Positions 47,820 to 56,459 are shown, counted from the first letter of the stretch. The stretch: 64,000 nt of DNA from Mesorhizobium sp. WSM4313 (GCF_002294725.1 NZ_NSFT01000004.1:124001-188000); one strand, 5' to 3'. The notes: generated by a model from the letters alone, not told the origin. Translations and numbers: made by a program.

Positions 47820-48254
47820 ATGAGAAAGCTTGTCATCGCCATCTCTATGCTTGCCTTTGCCGGCTCGGCGTATGCCGACCCGATCCAGGGTCGCCAGGCC
47901 CTGATGAAGGAACGCGGCAAGCTCGCCGGGCAGATCTCGAAGGTGGTCAAGGGCGAGACGCCTTTCGATGCCGCCGCCGTGCTGGACGCGCTGAAGGCAC
48001 TGCAAGCCAATGCCGAGAAGTTCGATGTCGACACGCTGTTCCCTGCCGGCTCCGACAGGGGCGACACCACGGCCGCGCCGAAGATCTGGGAAGACATGGC
48101 GGGCTTCAAGGCGGCCGAGGACAAGTTCCTGGCCGATACCAAGGCCGCGGTCGCTTCCCCGCCGGCCGATGTCGACGCGCTGAAGGCGCAGCTCAACACG
48201 CTGGGCGGCGATTGCGGCACCTGCCATCAGACCTACCGGATCAAGAAGAGCTGA
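47820..48254 (+). CDS. Cytochrome c' (c-556 type)
   Basis: A 144-residue periplasmic haem protein. The signal peptide MRKLVIAISMLAFAGSAYA is followed by a four-helix bundle beginning DPIQGRQALMKERGKLAGQI, and the single haem motif CGTCH is at residues 132-136 near the C-terminus, the hallmark of cytochrome c'. Such proteins bind nitric oxide or carry electrons. The next gene begins 10 bases later and encodes a diheme cytochrome, so the two are likely one transcript and may exchange electrons. Confidence 0.91.
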   Translation: MRKLVIAISMLAFAGSAYADPIQGRQALMKERGKLAGQISKVVKGETPFDAAAVLDALKALQANAEKFDVDTLFPAGSDRGDTTAAPKIWEDMAGFKAAEDKFLADTKAAVASPPADVDALKAQLNTLGGDCGTCHQTYRIKKS

Positions 48255-48264
48255 TCGCTTGACG

Positions 48265-49209
48265 ATGGCCTGGCTGAAGAAGCTAGTCGGCGCCGTCATC
48301 GTGCTTGGCGCCGCCGCGGCCGGCGCCAGCTGGGTTCTGTCGGCGCCGGTCAGGCTGGACGCCGGCACCGTCGCTGACCTTTCCCCTGGCCACGCCGCCA
48401 GGGGAAAGCGGATCTTCTACGCCGGGGGCTGCACCTCCTGCCACGCCAGACCTGGCGCCCAGGGCGACGCCCGCCTCGAGCTCGTCGGCGGTCTGGAACT
48501 CAAGACGCCGTTCGGCACCTTCGTCCCCCCCAACATCTCGCAGGACCGGAAGGACGGCATCGGCGCCTGGAGCGAGGCGGACTTCGCCAATGCCATGCTG
48601 AAAGGCGTCTCTCCTTCCGGCGAGCATTTCTATCCGGCCTTTCCCTATGCCTCCTACGCGCGCATGAAGCCGGCCGACATCGCCGATCTCTACGCCTTCA
48701 TGAAGACGCTGCCGGCGATTGCCGGCAAGGCGCCGGATCACAGGCTTTCCTTCCCCTTCACCATCCGTCGCGGCATTGGCCTCTGGAAGCTTGTCTATCT
48801 CAGCCCCGAACCGGTGATCGCGCTGCCGGAGGGCGCGCCGGACAAGGTTCTCGCCGGCCGCTACCTGGTCGAGGGTCCGGGCCATTGCGGCGAATGCCAC
48901 ACGCCGCGCGATTTCGCTGGCGGCGTCAGGAAAGGCGAGTGGCTGGCGGGCGCCGTGGCCGCCGAAGGCTCGGGCGTTGTGCCCAATATCACCCCGCAGG
49001 GCGGCACCAAGGACTGGTCGGAGGCCGACATCGCCAATTACCTCGAAACCGGCTTCACACCCGATTTCGATTCGGTCGGCGGCTCCATGGTCGACGTGCA
49101 GCGCAACATCGCGCAACTGACCGCCGACGACCGCGCGGCGATTGCCGCCTACCTCAAGGCCGTCCCGCCACACCCCAACGGCTATCCGGCGCGCAAGCCG
49201 GCGAGTTAA
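48265..49209 (+). CDS. Membrane-anchored diheme cytochrome c
   Basis: A 314-residue protein with an N-terminal hydrophobic anchor or signal (LVGAVIVLGAAAAGASWVLSA) and two cytochrome c domains: CTSCH near residue 56 and CGECH near 211, each followed by a region with a conserved Met/Pro-Asn-Ile (VPPNISQDRKDGIG and VPNITPQGGTKDWS). This pattern resembles the cytochrome subunits of alcohol/aldehyde or sulfite-type dehydrogenases, but no dehydrogenase gene is adjacent. ATG 48265 is chosen over TTG 48259. It probably passes electrons between the cytochrome c' and the respiratory chain. Confidence 0.88.
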   Translation: MAWLKKLVGAVIVLGAAAAGASWVLSAPVRLDAGTVADLSPGHAARGKRIFYAGGCTSCHARPGAQGDARLELVGGLELKTPFGTFVPPNISQDRKDGIGAWSEADFANAMLKGVSPSGEHFYPAFPYASYARMKPADIADLYAFMKTLPAIAGKAPDHRLSFPFTIRRGIGLWKLVYLSPEPVIALPEGAPDKVLAGRYLVEGPGHCGECHTPRDFAGGVRKGEWLAGAVAAEGSGVVPNITPQGGTKDWSEADIANYLETGFTPDFDSVGGSMVDVQRNIAQLTADDRAAIAAYLKAVPPHPNGYPARKPAS

Positions 49210-49288
49210 CCTGCGCACGCGGCGTCAAACCCGCGACCATACATGATGGCGTAAAGCGGTTTGGCATGCCCAATCGGTGGCGAATTAG

Positions 49289-49315
49289 TTGACTTGAATA
49301 CTCATGTATTATAGG
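49289..49315 (+). promoter_or_regulatory. Candidate promoter of the adenylation-acyltransferase gene
   Basis: TTGACT (49289-49294) is followed by an AT-rich stretch with TATAGG (49310-49315), a 15-base spacer; TATTAT (49307-49312) would give 12. It is the only AT-rich island in the 137-base gap before the TTG start at 49347. The spacing is shorter than ideal. Confidence 0.3.
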
Positions 49316-49346
49316 CGCTTCGGGCCAATTCCCCGAGGACCGAAGC

Positions 49347-51947
49347 TTGCCCACGCCCTCCATCGACCTTGCGTCCGGATTCACCCATGACGAGCAGCGC
49401 GTGGCGCTTGTCCTCGCCGGCGGACGCATACTGTCCTACAGGGAACTCGGCGGTCTTGCGCTAGACTTCGCGTCACAGTTGGGACGAAGACAAAAGCGGC
49501 TCGTGGCGATTGCGGCGGAAGCTTCCGAGCACGCAGTCGCCGCCTATATCGGAGCCCTGCAGGCTGGGCACGCAGCGGCCATGCTGCCGCCGTGCGACAA
49601 TAGGCTTTGGGACGATTTCCAGGCAGCCTTCCAGCCGGATTTCACCTACAGGCCAATTGACGGCCGCTGGCGTCTCGTTGAGGAAGCTCGATCCGCTGGA
49701 GATGCGGAGCCGCTGCATCCCGATCTCGCGCTGCTGCTGATGACGTCCGGCAGCTCGGGCGCCGCCAAGGCGGTCAGGCTTTCCTACGGCAATCTCGAAT
49801 CCAATGCACGCTCGATCGCGGCCTATCTCGAGCTCTCTTCCTTCGACCGTGCCGCTCTCGTGCTGCCTCTCCACTATTCCTATGGGCTGTCGGTCCTCAA
49901 TTCGCATCTGATTGCGGGCGCTAGCGTCCTCTTCACCGGCATGTCGGTCATGGACAGCGACTTCGTCAGCACGATAGACCACGGCGGCTGCACGAATCTG
50001 TCTGGTGTCCCGTATTCTTACGAGCTTCTGGAACGGGTGCGTTTCCGCGACGCTGAGCTCAGGGCGTTGCGCATGATGACGGTGGCGGGCGGAGCGCTTG
50101 GCCCGGACCTCATCCGCCTTTATCGGAACCACATGGTCGCCAGGGGCGGCCGCTTCTTCGTCATGTATGGCCAGACCGAGGCGACGGCACGCATGGCTTT
50201 CGTGCCGCCGGAGAGCCTTTCCGACAAGGAGGATCGGATCGGCGTGGCGATTCCGGGCGGCAGCCTCGGTATCGTCGACGCTGCAGGCGAGCCGATCAGC
50301 CAACCAGGCATTCCCGGAGAGCTCGTCTATCGCGGTCCGAACGTAATGATGGGTTACGGCACGCGGCGCCTCGACCTCGCGTGCGGCGCAGAGCTCGAGA
50401 CCCTGAACACTGGCGACATTGCCGTACGGGACCAACATGGTTTCTTCCGCATCGTCGGGCGCAGAAGCCGCTTCGCCAAGATCGCAGGCCTCAGGATCGG
50501 CTTCGATACGATGGAACAGGCGCTGGAGCGCGCCGGCATTGCCGCCGCGGTGGTTGGCGACGATCGGGGATTGCAGGCCTACGTGATAGGCGCCGACCAG
50601 ACCGGGAGAGCACGGCGCATTCTTGCCGAGATCAGCCACCTGCCAGCCAATCTGGTTTGGGTTGCGACGCGCGAGGACTTTCCCAGACTTGCCTCTGGCA
50701 AGATCGACTATGCCTGCCTCCAGCAGGAGATGTTGGAAGGGCGAACGGAAATCCGCTGTGAGCGGGGCGGTCTGCTCGGTGCCTACGCCCGCGTATTCTA
50801 TCCCGTGGCCGTCGGCCGCAATGACAGCTTTGTCTCTCTTGGCGGTGACTCCCTTCGATTCCTGCAATTGGCTCTGGAACTCGAGCGTCTCGGCATGAAC
50901 CTGCCGGACGGATGGGAACGCTTGAGCATTGCCGAGCTGGCAAACCGCCAGGCGGCGGGACTTCCCGAACACCGGCACGCAAGCGAGATGCCGACCGATT
51001 TAGTGCTGAGGGTTATCGGGATCCTGCTGGTGGTCGTGCATCACGAAACGCTGTGGCCCATCCCCGGCGGCTCCGGCGTCATGATGCTGCTGGCCGGCTA
51101 CAGCCTTGCTCGTTTCCAGTCGGCCCATTTCCTTGCCGGTCGAATTGGGCACGCGCTCAAACCAGCGATCGGCGTCCTGATCCCGTATTTTCTCATTGTC
51201 GCCGCTTACGCTGCAGCCTGGCGGACGATCCCCTGGGCTTCGATGACGCTTACTGGGAATTTCGGCTATGCCGAACCGGAGCGTCACGAGATGATTCCGT
51301 ACCTTTACTGGTTCATCGAGGCCTATTCGCAGACGCTCCTGCTCTTCGCTCTAATCTTTGCCATTCCTGCAGTCCGCAAGCTTGCCCGGGCTCACCCCTT
51401 CATTTTCTCGCTCGGCCTTTTGGGGGTTGCCGCTGTCGCGCGCTTTTCGTCCCCATCGCTCGTCGACCTAGGCAACCGCCAGATATTCACGATCTATTGG
51501 GTTTTCCATTTGGCCGTATTCGGTTGGTGTGCCTGTTTCGCCGACACTCCGGCGAGAAAGCTGACTCTGACCGCGCTTGCCGCCGCTGTGCTGGGTTATT
51601 TGGCCTTCTGGGAGTCGGTCTGGTTCGGGACGACGGTCAAATATCTGATGATCTTCGCGGCGCTTTTGGTCCTTCTTTACCTGCCGCGCGTTCGCCTGCC
51701 GGCCGGGATAGGGCGGCTGGTTGCCCAGGTCGCCGTCGCGGCGTTTCCGATCTACCTTTTCCACCGTTTCGTCCCGGAAATATTGATGGCGCCCGCCGCG
51801 GGCAAGCTGCCGGTTCCGATCTTCCAGCTGCTCGCGATCGCCGGTGGCATTGCCTTAGGCATTGTTTCCGGCAAGGCCTTGGCAGGCATCCGAAACCTGC
51901 GTGGCAGATTGGCCCTGGGACGCCAGCCGGAATTGCTCTCCGCCTGA
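49347..51947 (+). CDS. Adenylation-carrier-acyltransferase 3 fusion protein
   Basis: An 866-residue three-module protein. Residues 1-460 are an AMP-forming adenylation domain: LLLMTSGSSGAAKAV (131-145, ATP loop), VMYGQTEATARM, LNTGDIAVRD, GRRSRFAKIAGLRI, and Lys452 in ASGKIDY (adenylation lysine). Residues 465-540 are a carrier domain with phosphopantetheine Ser502 in SLGGDSLRFLQL. From residue 551 to the end is a multi-spanning acyltransferase-3 domain with about ten membrane segments; its R-X10-H catalytic motif is intact as Arg555 and His566. The layout implies that a carboxylic acid is activated, loaded on the carrier and moved to an envelope acceptor by the membrane part. Start is TTG with GAGGA upstream. 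Substrate and acceptor are unknown. Confidence 0.88.
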   Translation: MPTPSIDLASGFTHDEQRVALVLAGGRILSYRELGGLALDFASQLGRRQKRLVAIAAEASEHAVAAYIGALQAGHAAAMLPPCDNRLWDDFQAAFQPDFTYRPIDGRWRLVEEARSAGDAEPLHPDLALLLMTSGSSGAAKAVRLSYGNLESNARSIAAYLELSSFDRAALVLPLHYSYGLSVLNSHLIAGASVLFTGMSVMDSDFVSTIDHGGCTNLSGVPYSYELLERVRFRDAELRALRMMTVAGGALGPDLIRLYRNHMVARGGRFFVMYGQTEATARMAFVPPESLSDKEDRIGVAIPGGSLGIVDAAGEPISQPGIPGELVYRGPNVMMGYGTRRLDLACGAELETLNTGDIAVRDQHGFFRIVGRRSRFAKIAGLRIGFDTMEQALERAGIAAAVVGDDRGLQAYVIGADQTGRARRILAEISHLPANLVWVATREDFPRLASGKIDYACLQQEMLEGRTEIRCERGGLLGAYARVFYPVAVGRNDSFVSLGGDSLRFLQLALELERLGMNLPDGWERLSIAELANRQAAGLPEHRHASEMPTDLVLRVIGILLVVVHHETLWPIPGGSGVMMLLAGYSLARFQSAHFLAGRIGHALKPAIGVLIPYFLIVAAYAAAWRTIPWASMTLTGNFGYAEPERHEMIPYLYWFIEAYSQTLLLFALIFAIPAVRKLARAHPFIFSLGLLGVAAVARFSSPSLVDLGNRQIFTIYWVFHLAVFGWCACFADTPARKLTLTALAAAVLGYLAFWESVWFGTTVKYLMIFAALLVLLYLPRVRLPAGIGRLVAQVAVAAFPIYLFHRFVPEILMAPAAGKLPVPIFQLLAIAGGIALGIVSGKALAGIRNLRGRLALGRQPELLSA

Positions 51948-51962
51948 TCCACGCTCGTGCCG

Positions 51963-52031
51963 CTCTAAATCAAAGTGATAGAGCATGACGTCGTCCGAAA
52001 ACCGCCCCACACTTTTCGGCATCATGCTCTA
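51963..52031. repeat. Palindromic repeat, family B
   Basis: GAGCATGA (51981-51988) pairs with TCATGCTC (52022-52029), and CCGAAAA with TTTTCGG inside it. A flanking CTCTAAATCAAAGTGATAGAG forms a short extra hairpin. The right end provides the TAG stop (52029-52031 on the minus strand) of the SET-domain gene. Confidence 0.78.
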
Positions 52032-52418
52032 CGGATGACGGTCGCCCAGGAAGTCGAAGCCGTTCTCGAAAAAGTGGTTGTAGTCGCAGGTCAGTTCCTC
52101 GCCGGGAGCGATGTCGCGCAACGCATAGGCCTCTTCCGGAGAGGAAATGTCGCAGTTCGGGTCGTCTGCGTGGTTCATATAGCGGGCATCGTCCGCCTCG
52201 AAGACGATGAAGTTGGGATCGCGCCGGTCCGGATAGGAATAGCGGTCGAGATAGGATTTCACCGGGCCGGATTCGCCCTCATAGGTCTCTACGGGAATGC
52301 GTCGATCGAACCTTGGATCGAGCTTCCAGATCAATGTGCCCCGCGCAATGCGGTGTTTGGCGAAAACGCCGATGCCCTGGATGGGCGATTTGTCGAGATA
52401 GACGTCGACGAGCAGCAT
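52029..52418 (-). CDS. SET-domain protein
   Basis: A 129-residue protein consisting of a SET domain, the fold of lysine methyltransferases: GIGVFAKHRIARGTLIWKLDP at the start, YEGESGPVKSYLDRY, then FEADDARYMNHADDPNCDI (the NH.x.PNC SAM pseudoknot motif) and IAPGEELTCDYNHFF (the GEELxxDY motif). It should use S-adenosylmethionine to methylate lysine on a protein; bacterial targets of such stand-alone SET proteins are largely unknown. ATG 52418 gives MLLVDVYLDKSPIQGIG. The stop codon is the edge of a family B palindrome, so the C-terminus may have been trimmed or replaced by the repeat. Confidence 0.86.
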   Translation of the reverse strand: MLLVDVYLDKSPIQGIGVFAKHRIARGTLIWKLDPRFDRRIPVETYEGESGPVKSYLDRYSYPDRRDPNFIVFEADDARYMNHADDPNCDISSPEEAYALRDIAPGEELTCDYNHFFENGFDFLGDRHP

Positions 52419-52520
52419 AGCGAACCTTGCGAATGTATCTGGACGCGGCCCCGAAATGGCCACAACCGAAAACGACGGCGCATTGCCTAGCGCGCGAGCC
52501 GTGCGATTGCGAGTAGAAAA

Positions 52521-54632
52521 TCAGGCCTTGCCTGTCACTTTCAAGGCAAAGGCGTAAATATAGGCGATCTCCTCCAGCCGCGAGAAGCGACCCGAGGCGC
52601 CGGCATGGCCGGACTCCATGTTGATCTTGAACAGGACCGGGTTGCCGCCTGCCTTGCGTTCGCGCAGCCGCGCCACCCATTTCGCCGGCTCCCAATAGGT
52701 GACGCGCGGATCGGTCAGGCCCGCCAGCGCCAGGATCGGCGGATAGTCGAGCGCCGCCACATTGTCATAGGGCGAATAGGCCGCGATCGTCTGGTAGTCG
52801 GCGGCGGACGCGATCGGATTGCCCCATTCCGGCCATTCCGGCGGCGTCAGCGGCAGGCTGGCGTCGAGCATGGTGGTCAGCACATCGACGAACGGCACCT
52901 CGGCGACGATGCCGCCGAAGCTTTCCGGGGCCAAGTTGGCGATCGCCCCCATCAGCATGCCGCCGGCGGAGCCTCCCTGCGCCACGATGCGGTCGTGCTG
53001 TGTGTAGCGCTCGGCAACGAGATGGCGGGCGCAGGCGATGAAATCGGTGAAGGTGTTCATCTTCCTTGTCCGCTTGCCGTCCTCGTACCAACCGTAGCCC
53101 TTGTCCTTGCCGCCGCGCACATGCGCGATGGCATAGACAAAGCCGCGGTCGACCAGCGACAGGCAATTGGTATTGAAGGCGGAAGGAACGGTGATGCCAT
53201 AGGAGCCGTAGCCGTAAAGTAGGCAGGGCGCCGAACCGTCGAGGGGCGTGTCGCGATGATATAGCAGCGAGATCGGCACCAACTCGCCGTCGTCTGCCGG
53301 CGCCATCAGCCGGCGCGTGACATAGTGCGCAGGATCGTGGCCGGAGGGCACTTCCTGCGTCTTCAAAAGCACGCGTTCGCGGCTGCGCATGTTGTAGTCG
53401 AACACCTGCGCCGGCGTCGTCATCGACGAATAGGTGAAGCGCATCACTTCGGTGTCGTATTCGTAGGAGCCGGAGAGACCGAGCGAAAAAGCTTCCTCGT
53501 CGAAAGAGATGAAATGCTCCTCGCCGCTGGCGCGCTCGCGCACGACGATGCGCGGCAGGCCTTCCTTGCGCTCGAGCCGGACCATGTGATGCTTGAAGCC
53601 GAGCACCGACAGGATCAGCCGGCCGGGCTCGTGCGGCACCAGTTCCTGCCAGTTGGCGCGCCCGGGATTGTCGACCGGCGCGGTCATGATCTTGAAGTCC
53701 TTGGCGCCGTCGGCATTGGTGAGGACGAAGAAGACGTCGCCGCCTTCTTCCAGATCGTATTGCAGGCCGGTCTCGCGCACCGCCACAAGCTTCGGCTCTG
53801 CGGTTGGATCATTGGCGGGCAGCAGGCGGTATTCCGACGTTTCATGATCGTTGATGCCGATCATGATCCAGTCGTTGGCGCGCGTGCCGCCGACATCCAT
53901 GAAGAAGCCCGGATCGGTCTCCTCATAGATCAACCGGTCGTTTTCAGACCTGTCGCCCAGCGCGTGGAAGAACACTTTCGACGGACGATGGTTGTCGTCG
54001 AGACGGGTATAGAAGAAGCCGCCGTCGCTGGCGTCCCAGACCCCGCCACCGCCCGTATCCGGGATCTGGTCGGCAAGTTCTTTGCCGCTCGCAAGATCGC
54101 GCACGCGCAGCGTGAAGAACTCCGAACCCTTGTCGTCGAAGGCCCACAGCAGCTTCCCGTGGTCGGCCGAATGGTCGACGCCGCCAAGCCGGAAATAGGG
54201 CTTGCCCTCGGCTTCCGCGTCGCCGTCGAGCAGGATCTCCTCAGTGCCGCCGTCGCGCGGCGTGCGGAAATAGCGCGGCTGCTCGCCGCCCTGCCGGAAC
54301 GACGATCCGTAGGCATAGCGGCCGTCCTTCATGGGCACCGTCGAGTCATCCTCCTTGATGCGCCCCTTCATCTCGGCAAACAGCCTGGCGCGCAGGTCCG
54401 CGGTGCCGGCCATGAGCGCGGCCTGATAGGCGTTCTCGGCATTGAGATGGGCGCGGATGCGGCCGTCGAGCAGGGAAGGGTCGCGGAACACGGCCTGCCA
54501 GTTGTCGGCCCGCATCCAGGCATAGTCGTCGCTGCGGGTGATTCCGTGATGCGCGTCAGAAACCGGATGTTTCTCAGGGGTCGGCGGGCTGGCGGCCGGG
54601 AAGGCGGAAGTCAAGGCGGAAGCTCTGGTCAT
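52521..54632 (-). CDS. ptrB: Oligopeptidase B (prolyl oligopeptidase family)
   Basis: A 703-residue serine peptidase cutting small peptides after Arg/Lys in the cytoplasm. An N-terminal seven-bladed propeller (about residues 70-410) is followed by the alpha/beta hydrolase. The catalytic Ser is in AQGGSAGGMLMG, the Asp in LAGLTDPRVTYWEP, and the His in MESGHAGASGRF. CLLYGYGSYGITVPSAFN precedes the nucleophile, as in PtrB. Length and order fit the family; prolyl oligopeptidase proper is less likely because of the YGYGSYG and HVRGG features shared with PtrB. Confidence 0.92.
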   Translation of the reverse strand: MTRASALTSAFPAASPPTPEKHPVSDAHHGITRSDDYAWMRADNWQAVFRDPSLLDGRIRAHLNAENAYQAALMAGTADLRARLFAEMKGRIKEDDSTVPMKDGRYAYGSSFRQGGEQPRYFRTPRDGGTEEILLDGDAEAEGKPYFRLGGVDHSADHGKLLWAFDDKGSEFFTLRVRDLASGKELADQIPDTGGGGVWDASDGGFFYTRLDDNHRPSKVFFHALGDRSENDRLIYEETDPGFFMDVGGTRANDWIMIGINDHETSEYRLLPANDPTAEPKLVAVRETGLQYDLEEGGDVFFVLTNADGAKDFKIMTAPVDNPGRANWQELVPHEPGRLILSVLGFKHHMVRLERKEGLPRIVVRERASGEEHFISFDEEAFSLGLSGSYEYDTEVMRFTYSSMTTPAQVFDYNMRSRERVLLKTQEVPSGHDPAHYVTRRLMAPADDGELVPISLLYHRDTPLDGSAPCLLYGYGSYGITVPSAFNTNCLSLVDRGFVYAIAHVRGGKDKGYGWYEDGKRTRKMNTFTDFIACARHLVAERYTQHDRIVAQGGSAGGMLMGAIANLAPESFGGIVAEVPFVDVLTTMLDASLPLTPPEWPEWGNPIASAADYQTIAAYSPYDNVAALDYPPILALAGLTDPRVTYWEPAKWVARLRERKAGGNPVLFKINMESGHAGASGRFSRLEEIAYIYAFALKVTGKA

Positions 54633-54739
54633 TACGTCTCGCTGCGGAATTTGCTTGAATGACGAATGAACACGCCGCTCTGCGGCGGTTCAACGGGCGC
54701 GGTTCAAGGTGGTACAGAAGCTAAGTCGAAGGGGGAAAG

Positions 54740-55108
54740 ATGAAATCCTGTGTTTCTACCGCAATGTCAGTTGCCGTCGTAGCGGCAGGTCTGGCTTTTT
54801 CCAGCCAGTCTCATGCAACCGTCTTTGCCGCCTGGCAAGTGGCGGGCGTGCCGTTCGGTGATACGCTCAATGCTCGAAAATATCCGTCCAATACATCGCA
54901 GAAACAGGCCGCCTATCCGAACGGCACCGTGCTGCAGATGACCGGCCGCTGCACCGGAGGTGTAAACCTGCTCGATATTGGCCGGCAGCCGCAATGGAAG
55001 CAGCGCCAGGCGATCCGCTATCGCTGGTGCGAGATCTGGCACGATCCGGCGCAGAATGGTCATTTCGTCACCGGCTGGGTCTACGGGAAACATATCGCGC
55101 CTTACTGA
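54740..55108 (+). CDS. Small secreted SH3-like protein
   Basis: A 122-residue protein with a signal peptide ending near SHA|TVFAAW. The mature part (VAGVPFGDTLNARKYPSNTSQKQAAYPNGTVLQMTGRC, then WCEIWHDPAQNGHFVTGWVYGKHI) is a bacterial SH3-like fold, as in proteins that sit on cell-wall peptides. Two cysteines could form a disulfide. The start follows AAGGGGGAAAG, a strong ribosome site. Partners are not evident. Confidence 0.83.
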   Translation: MKSCVSTAMSVAVVAAGLAFSSQSHATVFAAWQVAGVPFGDTLNARKYPSNTSQKQAAYPNGTVLQMTGRCTGGVNLLDIGRQPQWKQRQAIRYRWCEIWHDPAQNGHFVTGWVYGKHIAPY

Positions 55109-55371
55109 TGGATCTGTCGCGTCGCCTTGTCGGTCCAGCCGCCAAGGCGGTATCCTTGCGCTTCGCTGTGCCGCAGGATTCGTTGTGCAGGCGAAAGGGC
55201 ACCCAAGCATTAGCCAAGCATTGAACGTGGTGTCGAGTGGCGATCGGATGTCTAACATACGGATGACGCAACGTCATGCCATGCTGGTCTGACCAGAAAA
55301 ATCTCGCGAAGTTACACGGCGCACGAATTTTTGAAGCTGAATCCGCAATAGTTGATGAATATCGACCAATA
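55109..55371. other. Intergenic stretch upstream of the mucR promoter region
   Basis: About 260 bases after the SH3-like gene. No coding frame, repeat copy or terminator stands out. It becomes AT-rich toward the palindrome at 55372. Confidence 0.45.
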
Positions 55372-55395
55372 TAAGTCAATATGCGAATTGACTTA
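55372..55395 (+). promoter_or_regulatory. Palindrome in the mucR upstream region
   Basis: A perfect 9-bp inverted repeat, TAAGTCAAT (55372-55380) and ATTGACTTA (55387-55395), with a six-base spacer. The right arm contains TTGACT (55388-55393), a -35-like hexamer, in an AT-rich tract 130-155 bases before mucR. MucR-type proteins bind AT-rich sites with TA steps upstream of their own genes, so autoregulation is plausible. Confidence 0.5.
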
Positions 55396-55524
55396 CTTTC
55401 AATGCGGCGTCATTAAGATAACCGACGCGAATCTCAGAGCCTTTCCTGAACGAAATCCGCGCGATGCCCGATCCACAAAAAAGGGCGCAGTTTTAGAAAC
55501 AACTCTCGTTGGGGCCTTAGCACT

Positions 55525-55950
55525 ATGGAAATCGTCGAAACACCTTCGAAAAACGGTGACGCGCTGATCGAGCTGACCGCCGATGTCGTCGCCGCCTATG
55601 TCAGCAACAATCCGGTGCCGGTTGGGGAACTGCCGAATCTTATCGCCGACGTCCATGCCGCGTTGGGCCGCGTCGGGGGCTCGTCGGAGCAGCCGTCGGC
55701 TGAGAAGCAGAAGCCGGCCGTCAATCCGAAGCGCTCGGTCCATGACGACTACATCGTCTGTCTCGAGGACGGCAAGAAGTTCAAGTCGCTGAAGCGGCAT
55801 CTGATGACCCACTACAATCTCACGCCGGAAGAGTATCGTGAGAAGTGGGGCCTGGACGCCAACTATCCGATGGTCGCCCCCAATTACGCTGCCGCCCGCT
55901 CGCAGCTCGCCAAGAAGATGGGTCTGGGCCGCAAGCGCAAGGGCCGTTGA
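55525..55950 (+). CDS. mucR: MucR/Ros-family zinc-finger transcriptional regulator
   Basis: A 141-residue global regulator of exopolysaccharide, motility and cell-surface genes in rhizobia and Brucella. The N-terminal half ([35 protein letters not shown]) drives oligomerisation. The DNA-binding finger [19 protein letters not shown] offers Cys79, Asp82, His92 and His96 as the metal site, a Cys-Asp-His-His version known from Mesorhizobium Ros homologues. [12 protein letters not shown] and the basic tail GLGRKRKGR complete the domain. It has its own terminator and a long upstream region. Confidence 0.95.
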   Translation: MEIVETPSKNGDALIELTADVVAAYVSNNPVPVGELPNLIADVHAALGRVGGSSEQPSAEKQKPAVNPKRSVHDDYIVCLEDGKKFKSLKRHLMTHYNLTPEEYREKWGLDANYPMVAPNYAAARSQLAKKMGLGRKRKGR

Positions 55951-55976
55951 TAGGTCCCAGCTCGTCAAGCAGTTCG

Positions 55977-56003
55977 ACGGCGCCCTTACGGCGCCGTTTT
56001 GCT
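55977..56003 (+). terminator. Intrinsic terminator of mucR
   Basis: Stem ACGGCGCC/GGCGCCGT (55977-55984 and 55990-55997) with loop CTTAC, followed by TTTTGC. It lies 27 bases after the mucR stop. Confidence 0.85.
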
Positions 56004-56030
56004 TTCCTGACGGGAGCGATATCGGCCGGA

Positions 56031-56459
56031 TCAGGCCGTCTGCTTCAGCGCCGCTTCCGCATCGCGCTTGATGCGCTTGACCATCGAACGCAGGCCGTTG
56101 GCGCGCTGCGGCGACAGATGCTCGTCAAGGCCGAGCTCCTTCAGGGTCGCTTCGGCGTCCGTGTTCTGGATTTCGCTTGCCCGCCGGCCAGAAAACAGCG
56201 CCAGCATGATGGCGACGAGGCCGCGCACGATATGGGCGTCCGAATCGCCCTGGAAGCCGATCACCGGATCGGCGCCCGCTCCCTGCTTGGTGGTGAGCCA
56301 CACCTGGCTCACACAGCCAGGCACCTTGTTCGCAGCCGTGCGCTCCTCCTCAGGGAAAGGCGGCAGGCTCTCGCCGAGCTCGATCACATAGCGATAACGG
56401 TCCTCCCACTCGTCGAGCAGGGAAAAGTCGTCGCGGATGGTCTGAATCGAGGTGGCCAT
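56031..56459 (-). CDS. sufE: SufE cysteine desulfuration protein
   Basis: A 142-residue sulfur-acceptor protein that takes persulfide sulfur from SufS for iron-sulfur cluster assembly. The acceptor is Cys49 in NKVPGCVSQVW. The family core IRDDFSLLDEWEDRYRYVIELGESLP and HLSPQRANGLRSMVKRIK is complete. ATG 56459 is chosen for the family-like start MATSIQTIRDDF. It stands apart from the suf operon, as is common in Rhizobiales. Confidence 0.93.
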   Translation of the reverse strand: MATSIQTIRDDFSLLDEWEDRYRYVIELGESLPPFPEEERTAANKVPGCVSQVWLTTKQGAGADPVIGFQGDSDAHIVRGLVAIMLALFSGRRASEIQNTDAEATLKELGLDEHLSPQRANGLRSMVKRIKRDAEAALKQTA

